DNA of 64,000 nucleotides from DASSUW01 sp963789005. GTDB lineage: Bacteria; Actinomycetota; Thermoleophilia; Solirubrobacterales; Solirubrobacteraceae. The translations under genes and the position numbers were made by a program. This document shows, in pieces, positions 10,919 to 17,751 of the stretch; position 1 is the first letter of the stretch, and every line of letters begins with the position of its first letter. The notes below the pieces were generated by a model that worked only from the letters and a program-made list of their open reading frames with translations, was not told where the DNA came from and searched no databases. Location: contig CAWBIZ010000008.1 of assembly GCA_963789005.1 (NCBI GenBank), positions 1-64,000 of the forward strand, in the 5' to 3' direction.

Positions 10919-12096
10919 TCCGTGCGATCACGAGCTGGCTCGCCCCCTGCCTGCTCGCCGCCGGCGTGTTCGCCGAAGCCGGCCAGGCGGCCACCGTCGA
11001 GATGCGGCCGGGGGATTTCGACGAGTTCATCCGGTACGTAGGCGGACCCGGTGAGCGAAACGACGTCGTCTTCGAGGAGGTCGAGGACAGCCGCCCGGCG
11101 GCGTTCGTCGTGCGGGACACCGGAGCGCCGCTGGCCGTAGGCGACGGTTGCGTCTCGATCGACCCGCATACCGCCGCGTGCGTCACGACATCCGGTTCTG
11201 TCTCTCACGTGCGTGCGCGGCTCGGCGACGGCGACGATGGGCTGCGCCTGGTCACCCGCAGCGACGCCTTCCTGGTGGCGTATGGCGGGCCGGGCGACGA
11301 CCGCCTCCTGGGCGGGACCAAGGGCGATCGGCTCGATGGAGGCGGCGGCACCGACGAGCTCCACGGCGGCGCAGGGAACGACGCGCTCAAGGACGGTGAT
11401 CGCGATGGCGCCGAAGGGCCCGCCCGCCCGGGCCCCGACGTCCTCGACGGCGGACCGGGCCGCGACCATCTCACCTATGACCATCGGACGAGAGGGGTTC
11501 GCGTCGACCTGGCGGACGCTCGCCCGGACGGCGCCGCCGGTGAGCTGGATCGACTCTCGGCCATCGAATCGGTGACCGGCGGCGCGGGCGACGATCGCCT
11601 TGCCGGAAATGCGCGGGCGAACGTCCTCGTCGGCGGGGGCGGACGGAACCGGCTGACGGGCCGCGGCGGCAACGACGATCTCTACGATGCGACCGCGGGC
11701 ACGGTGACCTGCGGGGCGGGGCGCGACGACGTAGCGCGAGTGGGCCCCCGGACGCTCGTCTCGCGGTCCTGTGAGTTCGTCCGTCTGCCGATCACCAGCG
11801 AGGACTTCCTCTACCTCGCGTCGCATCCCTCCCGTCGGGGCAGACGTCTCGGCTTCCTTATCGACTGTCCGTACTACGAGGAGTACGCGACGTGCTCGGC
11901 AAGGATCGAGATCCGTGCGCGTCGACGTCTGCTCGCCCACGGGAGGCTCACTCTGAACGGCGGGGACTGGGGCTTCCTCGGCCTGACCCGGACCCCGCTG
12001 GGGGTCAAGCTCAACGACGCGAGACGGCACCCGATCGCGACGGTGTCGATCCGAGGATTCTCGGTGCCGACGGCGCGCTGGACCATCCGGTTCTAG
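10915..12096 (+). CDS. Secreted RTX-like (hemolysin-type calcium-binding repeat) protein 2
   Basis: 393 residues, starting at a GTG coupled to the preceding paralogue. It has the same plan: a signal peptide ending near GQAA, an N-terminal domain with the shared phrase DTGAPLAVGDGCVSIDPHTA (compare DAGAPLYPGPNCI in protein 1), then RTX nonapeptides such as GGPGDDRLLGGTKGDRLDGG and GGAGDDRLAGNARANVLVGG, then a non-repeat C-terminus. It has fewer repeats than protein 1. The pair arose by tandem duplication. The repeats show calcium binding; a biological role cannot be read from the sequence. Confidence 0.8.
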   Translation: MIRAITSWLAPCLLAAGVFAEAGQAATVEMRPGDFDEFIRYVGGPGERNDVVFEEVEDSRPAAFVVRDTGAPLAVGDGCVSIDPHTAACVTTSGSVSHVRARLGDGDDGLRLVTRSDAFLVAYGGPGDDRLLGGTKGDRLDGGGGTDELHGGAGNDALKDGDRDGAEGPARPGPDVLDGGPGRDHLTYDHRTRGVRVDLADARPDGAAGELDRLSAIESVTGGAGDDRLAGNARANVLVGGGGRNRLTGRGGNDDLYDATAGTVTCGAGRDDVARVGPRTLVSRSCEFVRLPITSEDFLYLASHPSRRGRRLGFLIDCPYYEEYATCSARIEIRARRRLLAHGRLTLNGGDWGFLGLTRTPLGVKLNDARRHPIATVSIRGFSVPTARWTIRF

Positions 12097-12183
12097 CCAG
12101 CGATTGTGTCCTCACTTGACCGCGTGCCCGGCGTTGAGGTCGGTGACGCGCGCTGAGTTGCGAGGGCGTAGCGTGGAGATCTA

Positions 12184-12310
12184 GGAGCACGCGGTCGCGC
12201 CCCTGGGTATCACGCTCCTGATGAAGCGGGTGGCTGAGGCCGCGGGCTTCGGCAAGGACGGGAAGCCGTTCTTCTGGGTCGAACCGGAGGGACGGCGTCG
12301 CCGGGCGCGG
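12184..12310 (+). pseudogene. Remnant of a VOC/glyoxalase-family gene
   Basis: A single frame reads EHAVAPLGITLLMKRVAEAA followed by GFGKDGKPFFWVEP, which matches the middle of small VOC-superfamily proteins (substrate-side strand with the GxDGKPxFW phrase). Neither the N-terminal half nor the C-terminal metal-binding strand is present, and the frame runs into the duplicated MFS fragment. I read it as the stub of a deleted gene. The assignment rests on one short motif. Confidence 0.4.
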
Positions 12311-12315
12311 TGCAT

Positions 12316-12424
12316 CTCGGGATGGTCACCCGCGGCGGGAGGAAGGCGCGCCCCGCGAGCCGAGCGAGGAGCCCGGCGCCGTCCGGCTCGCCTACCCGTG
12401 CCCGGAGGGCCGCCGGGCCGCGTA
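12316..12424 (+). repeat. Diverged copy of the MFS gene 3' end
   Basis: About 109 nt match the last 110 nt of the MFS gene (9394-9503), including its stop codon, with about ten mismatches and one missing base by eye. Examples are the shared phrases CCCGCGGCGGGAGGA and CCGTGCCCGGAGGGCCGCCG. The similarity stops close to the TAG. It is a leftover of a second, lost MFS copy or of a local recombination event. Confidence 0.75.
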
Positions 12425-12434
12425 GCCGCTGAGC

Positions 12435-12656
12435 TCAGCGCGATTCGCGCTGACGGTCGGCGAGCAGCGCAGCGGCGAGGCCGCTCGAGGCGTACCGACC
12501 GCGAAGCGCCCGCGTCGCAGCGCCGGCGGGCAGGACGCGCACAGCGTCACCGTCCCGTTCGAGAACGACCTCAGCACCCGGCTGAAGGCCGAGCTCGTCG
12601 CGGAGATCCTTTGGGATGACCACCTGTCCCTGGGTGCCGATACGATGGACGTGCAT
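12435..12656 (-). CDS. AbrB/MazE-type DNA-binding protein, orphan antitoxin-like
   Basis: 73 residues from ATG 12656. The N-terminal half is a swapped-hairpin AbrB fold: RIGTQGQVVIPKDLRDELGL then GAEVVLERDGDAVRVLP. The C-terminal 30 residues could hold a toxin-binding tail. MazE- and VapB-like antitoxins look like this, but no toxin gene lies on either side: the next sequence is the MFS/VOC debris on one side and heme A synthase on the other. It may be a solitary regulator or an antitoxin that lost its partner. A perfect inverted repeat lies just upstream of the start codon. A longer start at 12689 would read through that repeat and is less likely. Confidence 0.75.
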   Translation of the reverse strand: MHVHRIGTQGQVVIPKDLRDELGLQPGAEVVLERDGDAVRVLPAGAATRALRGRYASSGLAAALLADRQRESR

Positions 12657-12667
12657 TTCTAGCGTTC

Positions 12668-12686
12668 TATAGCCGAAGTGGCTATA
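12668..12686 (-). promoter_or_regulatory. Inverted repeat, probable operator of the AbrB-type gene
   Basis: TATAGCC at 12668-12674 and GGCTATA at 12680-12686 form a perfect 7-bp dyad with a 5-nt spacer, 12 nt upstream of the ATG at 12656. The arms are strikingly AT-rich for this genome and include TATA sequences that could serve as a -10 element. The position fits autorepression by the AbrB-type protein, and heme A synthase diverges from the same gap. Confidence 0.5.
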
Positions 12687-12713
12687 CACGGACCCGGTGG
12701 CGCATAGGCGTCC

Positions 12714-13688
12714 GTGCCGTCACCCGCTGCCAGAATGTCGCGCGGAATGCGCGAGCGCGCGACCCTCTCGCTGAGCACGTACCGCTGGTTCGCCTACGGA
12801 GCGCTGCTGACCCTCGTGCTGATCGTGTTCAGCGGGGCCGCGGTGCGCCTCACGGGCTCCGGGCTGGGGTGCCCGACGTGGCCCGACTGCTCCGGGACGT
12901 TCGTGCCCGAACTCGACACCCACGTGTGGATCGAGTACGGCAACCGGCTGTTCTCGACCGTGGTGGGGGCGGCGTGCATCGCGGCGGGCGTGATGGCCTA
13001 CCAGGTGCGGCCGCGCCGGCCCGACCTGCTGCGCCCGGCGACCGTGCTCGGGGCGGGCGTCGTTGCCCAGGGGCTGCTCGGCGGGCTGACCGTGGCGCTG
13101 CATCTCTCGTGGCAGGTCGTCATCGCCCATTACCTGCTCTCGATCGTGCTGCTGACGGCGGGCGCGCTGCTCGTGTGGCGCGTGCGGCGCCCGCCCAGCC
13201 AGGTGGAGAGCGGCGACCGGCTGGCGGTGCTCGGCACGCGGGTGCTGGTCGTCTACGGGGCGGTCGTGATCGTGGCGGGGACGTTCGCCACCGCCGCCGG
13301 GCCGCACGCCGGCGGAGCGGGGACGGACGACGTCGTCGAGCGGCTCGACGCCTTCGGCGCCTCGACGCTGCGCACGCTGATCCACCTGCACGGGCACATG
13401 GCCACCGCGCTCGGCGTCGTGGCCGTGGCGCTGTGGGTGTTCGCGCGCCGGCGCGGCGCCGGGCCGGCGCTGATGCGGGCGCTGACCGCGGTCTGCGTGC
13501 TGATCGCCGCGCAGGGGATCGTCGGCCTCGTGCAGTACCACAGCGCCCTGCCGGCGGAGTGGGTGTGGGTCCACGCGTCGCTGCCGGCCGTGCTCTGGAC
13601 CGTGCTCGTGTGGGCGTGGGTGGCCGCCGGCTCGCCCGCGACGGTGGCGGCCGACCAGTCCGCGCGGGCCCGCGCCACCCCCGCCTGA
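12714..13688 (+). CDS. ctaA: Heme A synthase (CtaA/COX15)
   Basis: 324 residues with about eight transmembrane helices. It oxidises the C8 methyl of heme O to the formyl group of heme A for aa3-type cytochrome oxidase in the membrane. Diagnostic segments are AAVRLTGSGLGCPTWPDC near the N-terminus, EYGNRLFSTVVG, IAHYLLS, LIHLHGHMATALG and the last heme-ligand region QYHSALPAEWVWVHASLP. Two symmetrical four-helix halves are visible. The GTG at 12714 is used here; ATG 12735, seven codons on, is equally possible and neither has a clear Shine-Dalgarno. It implies an aerobic heme-copper oxidase encoded elsewhere. Confidence 0.9.
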   Translation: MPSPAARMSRGMRERATLSLSTYRWFAYGALLTLVLIVFSGAAVRLTGSGLGCPTWPDCSGTFVPELDTHVWIEYGNRLFSTVVGAACIAAGVMAYQVRPRRPDLLRPATVLGAGVVAQGLLGGLTVALHLSWQVVIAHYLLSIVLLTAGALLVWRVRRPPSQVESGDRLAVLGTRVLVVYGAVVIVAGTFATAAGPHAGGAGTDDVVERLDAFGASTLRTLIHLHGHMATALGVVAVALWVFARRRGAGPALMRALTAVCVLIAAQGIVGLVQYHSALPAEWVWVHASLPAVLWTVLVWAWVAAGSPATVAADQSARARATPA

Positions 13689-13689
13689 C

Positions 13690-13704
13690 TGGACCGGCGG
13701 TCCA
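13690..13704 (+). terminator. Short palindrome after ctaA
   Basis: TGGACC-GGC-GGTCCA is a 15-nt palindrome that begins two bases after the ctaA stop codon. Almost the same core (GACCGGCGGTC, 17677-17687) begins one base after the PadR gene stop. The placement suggests a compact termination signal, although there is no T-run. Confidence 0.35.
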
Positions 13705-13713
13705 CCACTGCAA

Positions 13714-13731
13714 TTGTCAGCTTGGTGACAA
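13714..13731 (+). promoter_or_regulatory. Inverted repeat upstream of the desaturase
   Basis: TTGTCA (13714-13719) and TGACAA (13726-13731) form a perfect dyad with a 6-nt spacer, embedded in an AT-richer stretch about 45-65 nt before the desaturase start. The size and symmetry fit the operator of a TetR- or GntR-type lipid regulator; the regulator is not in the window. TTGTCA could also overlap a -35 box. Confidence 0.4.
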
Positions 13732-13777
13732 ATTCGCGTGCGCGAAGCCCGGACAATCCCGCAAGAACGCCACGCGG

Positions 13778-14743
13778 ATGCGCGCCAGACTGCAGTACAT
13801 GACGAGAGCTGAACGCACCGTGAACCTCATCGGCGTGGTCGTGCCGTTCGTCGGACTGCTCGCAGCCATCGTGCTGCTGTGGAACCGCGCGGTCGACGCC
13901 ACGGACATCGCGATCATGGTCGGGACCTACATCCTCTTCGGGCTGGGCGTCACCGTCGGTTATCACCGGCTGCTCACGCACCGCGCCTTCCAGACCTCCA
14001 AGCCGCTCCAGTACACGTTCGCCGTGCTGGGCTCGATGGGCCTCCAGGGCTCGGTCATGGACTGGGTCGCCGACCACCGCAAGCACCACGCGCACACCGA
14101 CGAGGAGGGCGATCCGCACTCGCCGCACGTCGGCCACGGCTCCGGGCTCAAGGGCCTCTGGCACGCGCACACGGGCTGGCTGATGGAGACCCACGGCCAG
14201 GCCGACTGGAAGCGCTACGCCGCCGAGCTCTACGAGGACCCGGGCATGCGCCGGATCGGCCGCATGTTCCCGTGGCTCGCGCTCGCCAGCCTGGCGATCC
14301 CGACGCTGCTCGGCTTCGTCCTGCACGGCTTCACGGCCGAGGGCGCGCTGCGCGGCCTCATCTGGGGCGGCCTCGTGCGGGCGTTCTTCCTGCACCACGT
14401 CACGTGGTCGATCAACTCCATCTGCCACTTCTTCGGGCGCCGGCGGTTCGAGATCGAGGACAAGTCGACCAACGTCGCCTGGCTCGCCATTCCGTCGTTC
14501 GGCGAGGCCTGGCACCACAACCACCACGCGTTCCCGCGCTCGGCCTCACACGGCCTCGGCCGCTGGGAGGTCGACCCGTCCGCGCTCGTCATCCGGGGCC
14601 TGAAGCGGCTCGGGCTGGCGTGGAACGTGGTCGAGATCGCGCCGGAGCGCCAGGCGGCCAAGCTCGTCGGCGCGCCCAAGCCGCAGCCCGCCGCGGCGGC
14701 GCAGCAGAAGCAGCCTGAGCGCGAGACGGTCGGCGCGGCCTGA
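13778..14743 (+). CDS. Membrane acyl-CoA/fatty-acid desaturase
   Basis: 321 residues of the delta-9 desaturase (FA_desaturase) superfamily. It introduces a double bond into membrane acyl chains using a di-iron centre. The three histidine boxes are present: HRLLTH, HRKHHAHTD and HHNHHA, with paired membrane spans between the first and second and before the third. The tail is a disordered Ala/Gln/Pro segment. A second ATG at 13799 gives TRAERTVNLIG and is an equally good start. An inverted repeat upstream suggests regulation, perhaps by temperature or lipid state. Its stop overlaps the next gene. Confidence 0.88.
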   Translation: MRARLQYMTRAERTVNLIGVVVPFVGLLAAIVLLWNRAVDATDIAIMVGTYILFGLGVTVGYHRLLTHRAFQTSKPLQYTFAVLGSMGLQGSVMDWVADHRKHHAHTDEEGDPHSPHVGHGSGLKGLWHAHTGWLMETHGQADWKRYAAELYEDPGMRRIGRMFPWLALASLAIPTLLGFVLHGFTAEGALRGLIWGGLVRAFFLHHVTWSINSICHFFGRRRFEIEDKSTNVAWLAIPSFGEAWHHNHHAFPRSASHGLGRWEVDPSALVIRGLKRLGLAWNVVEIAPERQAAKLVGAPKPQPAAAAQQKQPERETVGAA

Positions 14744-15174
14744 CCGCCGTCTCGCTCCGGCCGGTCACACGGGAGAACGTCCGCGCGGTCTGCGAGCTCG
14801 AGCTCGCAGACCACCAGACCCGGCTCGTCGCACCCGCCGCGTTCACGGTCGCGGAGGGCAACTACGAGCCGGGCGCGGTGCTGCGCGCCGTCTACGCGGA
14901 CGACGAGCCCGCCGGCGTGCTGCTCGTCGAGACCGACAGCGGCACGCCGTACCTCGTCCGCTTCATGGTCGACGCCGCGCACCAGCGCCAGGGCATCGGC
15001 CGCCAGGCCGTCGAGCTGCTCGTGGACGAACTGCGCGAGCAGGGCTGGACCACGCTCGAGACCAGCTTCCAACCCGTCGAGGACGGCGCCGAAGGCTTCT
15101 GGCGCCACTGCGGCTTCACCGACACCGGCCGCACGCGCGACGGCGAGCCAGTGTTCGTCCGATCGCTCTGCTAA
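14740..15174 (+). CDS. GNAT-family N-acetyltransferase, probable CTG start
   Basis: About 144 residues. The acetyl-CoA loop reads HQRQGIGRQAVELLVDEL, and the C-terminus EGFWRHCGFTDTG is the usual strand after it. The N-terminal strand LRPVTRENVRAVCELEL, shared with the spermidine/diamine acetyltransferase-like branch, is encoded upstream of any ATG or GTG. In that frame the only plausible start after the stop at 14716 is CTG 14740, which overlaps the desaturase stop (CTGA). A GTG at 14878 would remove the first strand and helix. Coupled translation with the desaturase is likely. The substrate cannot be named. Confidence 0.75.
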   Translation: MTAVSLRPVTRENVRAVCELELADHQTRLVAPAAFTVAEGNYEPGAVLRAVYADDEPAGVLLVETDSGTPYLVRFMVDAAHQRQGIGRQAVELLVDELREQGWTTLETSFQPVEDGAEGFWRHCGFTDTGRTRDGEPVFVRSLC

Positions 15175-15184
15175 GCCACTGAGC

Positions 15185-15529
15185 GTGACATACGTCGTGC
15201 GCTGGCACCCGGATGCGGACGCCGAACGTGATGCGTCCTGGCCGGCCAAGGAGAAGGTGGCGATGCTCAACGCCGCGCAGAAGCTCGAGGCCGCCGGCCC
15301 GCGCCTTGGGCACCCGCACTCGAGCTCGGTGAAGGGCGGAGCGGGCAGCGGATTTCGCGAGCTTCGACCACGCGCCGGTCGAAGCCGCTGGCGGCCCATC
15401 TACCGTCGCGTCACTCCCGACACGTTCGTCGTCTTCGCCGTGGCCCCCGAGGCGGACATCGACCGGCGAGGCTTCGACGCGGCTATCGCCCGCGCCGCCG
15501 AACGCTTCGCGCGTTTCGAGGCAAGCTAA
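15185..15529 (+). CDS. RelE/HigB-like toxin
   Basis: 114 residues from a GTG. It is of the phage Gp49/HigB type: YVVRWHPDADAERDASWPAK at the start, a basic middle GFRELRPRAGRSRWRPIYRR and the strand FVVFAVAPEADIDRRGF near the end. These ribosome-dependent mRNA interferases cleave messages in the A site, and the Arg-rich centre is where catalytic residues usually sit. The HTH antitoxin follows 58 nt downstream, and this toxin-first order is that of higBA. The relation is from fold pattern and gene order; activity is inferred. Confidence 0.7.
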   Translation: MTYVVRWHPDADAERDASWPAKEKVAMLNAAQKLEAAGPRLGHPHSSSVKGGAGSGFRELRPRAGRSRWRPIYRRVTPDTFVVFAVAPEADIDRRGFDAAIARAAERFARFEAS

Positions 15530-15548
15530 CGGCAGGATCGTTTCCCGC

Positions 15549-15568
15549 CGATAACAGACGTGCTATCG
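15549..15568 (+). promoter_or_regulatory. Weak inverted repeat before the HTH antitoxin
   Basis: CGATA (15549-15553) and TATCG (15564-15568) flank a 10-nt spacer, 20 nt ahead of the antitoxin ATG. It may be an operator for the HTH protein, but a five-base arm can occur by chance. Confidence 0.25.
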
Positions 15569-15587
15569 TTCTGCACCGAGGATCTTG

Positions 15588-15980
15588 ATGAAGCTGAGCG
15601 ACATGAAGACCAACGAAGAGCTCATCGCCGAGCAGCTCCGCAGCGATCCGGAGTTTCGCGACGAGTGGGAGCGCACCGCGCTCGCGCGTGCCGTCGCGCT
15701 CGCAGTCGTCCGGCATCGCACCGCGCGAGAGCTCTCGCAGAGGGATCTGGCGAAGCTGCTTGGCATGGAGCAGCCCCAGGTCGCCAGGCTCGAGCGGGGT
15801 GACGTGAACCCGAGCATGGAAACCTTGATGCGACTCGCTAACGGCCTTGGCATCGAGTTCACGATCAACGTCCGGCCGGCGAAGGCCAAGGCCCGGCTGG
15901 TTACCAAGAAGGCCCAGACCCACAACGCCGTCGGGACGTTGAGCACCGACGACGCTGAGATGCTCGTCGCCGCGCGCTAG
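15588..15980 (+). CDS. XRE-family HTH antitoxin (HigA-like)
   Basis: 130 residues from ATG 15588. Residues 15-95 are an XRE helix-turn-helix: ELSQRDLAKLLGMEQPQVAR, then LERGDVNPSMETLMRLANGL and GIEFTINV. The C-terminal about 35 residues are variable. It should neutralise the preceding RelE/HigB-like toxin and repress the pair. Its stop overlaps the convergent dehydrogenase gene by 4 nt. Confidence 0.75.
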   Translation: MKLSDMKTNEELIAEQLRSDPEFRDEWERTALARAVALAVVRHRTARELSQRDLAKLLGMEQPQVARLERGDVNPSMETLMRLANGLGIEFTINVRPAKAKARLVTKKAQTHNAVGTLSTDDAEMLVAAR

Positions 15981-16990
15981 GAGCGTTCGACCGGGCGGCT
16001 GCGCATGCGGCCGACAGTTTCCCGCTCGGCGCGCTTGCAGACGGCCGGCGGCAGGCCGCGGAGGATGAGCTCGAGGTCGGTGACCGCGAGCCGGCCGATC
16101 TCCAGGAACGCCTCGCGCATCCCGCCGGCGCGGTGGGGGGAGAGGAGCATGCCGTCGAGCGCTCGGACGGGGTCGTCGGGTGCGACCGGCTCCTGCGGGA
16201 AGACGTCCGTCGCCGCGCGCAGCCGGCCGGCCGCGACCAGCTCGACGAGCGCGTCGAAGTCCACGACCGCCGCCCGGCTCATGAGCAGCAGCACGCTCCC
16301 GGGCTGGATGCGCTCGAGCGCCGCGCGGTCGAGGAAGCCCTCGCTCTCGGTCGTCACGGACGCGAAGACGAAGATGACGCGCGAGGTCGAGAGCACCTCT
16401 TCCAGCGGCGCCGCGAGCGCCCCCGCGCGGCGCACGACCAGCTCGGGCAGCCATGGGTCGTACACCCTGACCGGGCACTCGAACGGCGCCAGCAGCCGGT
16501 GTAGCGCCCGGCCGAGGTCGCCGAAGCCGACGATGCCGACCGGGCTGCCTGCGAGCAGGAACGCGTCGGCGTTGCTCTCGAGCCCGTAGCGCTCGCCTCC
16601 CGCCCGCATCGCGCGGTCGGCGCCCGATATCCCGCGGGCGAGGTCGAGCGCCATGCCGAGCGCCATCTCGGCCACCGGCAGAGCGAACGCCGGGCTGGCG
16701 TTGAGCACGTGGATGCCGCGGTCGAGCGCCGCCCCGTAGTCGACGTTCGGCAGGAAGTTGCCCTCGACGTTGACGATCGCCCGGAGCGCGCGCGCCCGCT
16801 CGAGCCGCGCCGCCGGGAGCGCCGTCTGGCCGAGCACGGCCACCGCGGAGGGGAGCCATTCGTCGACCAGCGCGTCGGGCATCGGGCCGTCCTCGTGGAC
16901 CACGAGCTGCCCCAGCGCCTCGAGCCGGGCGCGCGTCGGCGCGTCGCAGATCATCTCCAGCGTCCGCGGGGACGGGTCGACGAGGATCAT
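15977..16990 (-). CDS. D-isomer-specific 2-hydroxyacid dehydrogenase
   Basis: 337 residues. The NAD-binding Rossmann motif is GIVGFGDLGRALHRLLAPFE and the downstream lid sequence is VLLLMSRAAVVDFDALVELV, with the catalytic Arg. The Glu is in DVFPQEPV and the His in LLSPHRAGG. It reduces a 2-keto acid or oxidises the D-hydroxy acid in the cytoplasm; the substrate is not readable. I use ATG 16990 because the upstream in-frame ATG would run into the operator-like dyad. It diverges from the PadR regulator with a 71-bp intergenic region holding a long palindrome, so PadR control of this gene is plausible. Confidence 0.85.
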   Translation of the reverse strand: MILVDPSPRTLEMICDAPTRARLEALGQLVVHEDGPMPDALVDEWLPSAVAVLGQTALPAARLERARALRAIVNVEGNFLPNVDYGAALDRGIHVLNASPAFALPVAEMALGMALDLARGISGADRAMRAGGERYGLESNADAFLLAGSPVGIVGFGDLGRALHRLLAPFECPVRVYDPWLPELVVRRAGALAAPLEEVLSTSRVIFVFASVTTESEGFLDRAALERIQPGSVLLLMSRAAVVDFDALVELVAAGRLRAATDVFPQEPVAPDDPVRALDGMLLSPHRAGGMREAFLEIGRLAVTDLELILRGLPPAVCKRAERETVGRMRSRPVERS

Positions 16991-17014
16991 CGCGGGATCT
17001 TGACAGACGAACAG

Positions 17015-17051
17015 TCTCGATATATCGTTATGCATCGTCGATACACCGAGA
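17015..17051 (+). promoter_or_regulatory. Long dyad between the dehydrogenase and padR genes
   Basis: A 37-nt interrupted palindrome. The left half-site is TCTCGATATATCG (17015-17027), the right half-site CGATACACCGAGA (17039-17051), with 11 of 13 positions symmetrical and an 11-nt spacer. It is AT-rich in its centre and sits 10 nt before the PadR start and 25 nt before the divergent start. PadR proteins bind such wide dyads near their own promoters, so this is the likely autoregulatory site. Confidence 0.55.
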
Positions 17052-17061
17052 AGGGCACCTC

Positions 17062-17676
17062 ATGTACGCCAACACCGCACGCTTCGACCCCAAGATGCTC
17101 GGCCTGCTCCTGATGGGCGGCCGCCATCACCACCGCGGCCGTCACCACGGCCCGCGCGGCTTCTGGCCGGGCGGCCCGATGGGCTTCGGCGGCCCGCCCG
17201 GCCGCGGCCCGCGCCGCCGCCGCGGCGACGTCCGCGCCGCCCTGCTCGCCCTGCTGGCCGAGGAGCCGCGCAACGGCTACCAGCTGATGCAGGAGATCGA
17301 GAACCGCAGCGAGGGCGTCTGGCGCCCCAGCCCCGGCTCGGTCTACCCCGCGCTCCAGCAGCTCGAGGACGAGGGCCTGATCCGCTCCGAGGAGGCCGAC
17401 GGCCGCAAGGTCTTCGGCCTCACCGACGCCGGCCGCGAGGCCGCCGAGGAGGCCACGGCCGCGGGCCCGCCGTGGGAGGCCGCCAGCGAGGCCGTCGACT
17501 CCGACGTCTGGGAGATGTTCGGCGTCGCGCGCCAGGTCGGCATGGCGATCTTCCAGATCGCCCAGGCCGGCAGCCCGACCCAGCTCGCCGAGGCCCGCGA
17601 GATCCTCACCAACGCCCGCCGCTCGCTCTACGGCGTCCTCGCCGAGGACGAGCAGCCCCCGACCGACCAGGTCTAG
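17062..17676 (+). CDS. PadR-family transcriptional regulator
   Basis: 204 residues. An unusual Gly/His/Arg-rich leader (residues 20-55, HHHRGRHHGPRG) precedes the winged helix at about 57-125 (ALLALLAEEPRNGYQLMQEI, SPGSVYPALQQLEDEGLIRS), followed by a dimerising C-terminal helix pair. The His-rich leader is common in actinobacterial PadR proteins and could bind metal or be disordered. Ligand unknown. A long dyad lies immediately upstream, and the dehydrogenase diverges from it. A short palindrome and then a strong hairpin separate it from ppc. Confidence 0.88.
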   Translation: MYANTARFDPKMLGLLLMGGRHHHRGRHHGPRGFWPGGPMGFGGPPGRGPRRRRGDVRAALLALLAEEPRNGYQLMQEIENRSEGVWRPSPGSVYPALQQLEDEGLIRSEEADGRKVFGLTDAGREAAEEATAAGPPWEAASEAVDSDVWEMFGVARQVGMAIFQIAQAGSPTQLAEAREILTNARRSLYGVLAEDEQPPTDQV

Positions 17677-17697
17677 GACCGGCGGTCGAACGCATAC

Positions 17698-17729
17698 GGA
17701 CCGCGGTGAGGAACCCCTTGCCGCGGTCC
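17698..17729 (+). terminator. Hairpin between padR and ppc
   Basis: GGACCGCGG (17698-17706) pairs perfectly with CCGCGGTCC (17721-17729) around a 14-nt loop, ending 22 nt before the ppc start. It may terminate padR transcription or structure the ppc leader. Confidence 0.4.
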
Positions 17730-17751
17730 GCCTGCCACGCTTCAGGGCGCC

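Noticed and set aside
17677..17687. GGACCGGCGGTC palindromes after ctaA and padR as a mobile repeat family
   Set aside because: Only two copies of 11-15 nt were seen, both directly after stop codons; compact terminators are a simpler explanation.
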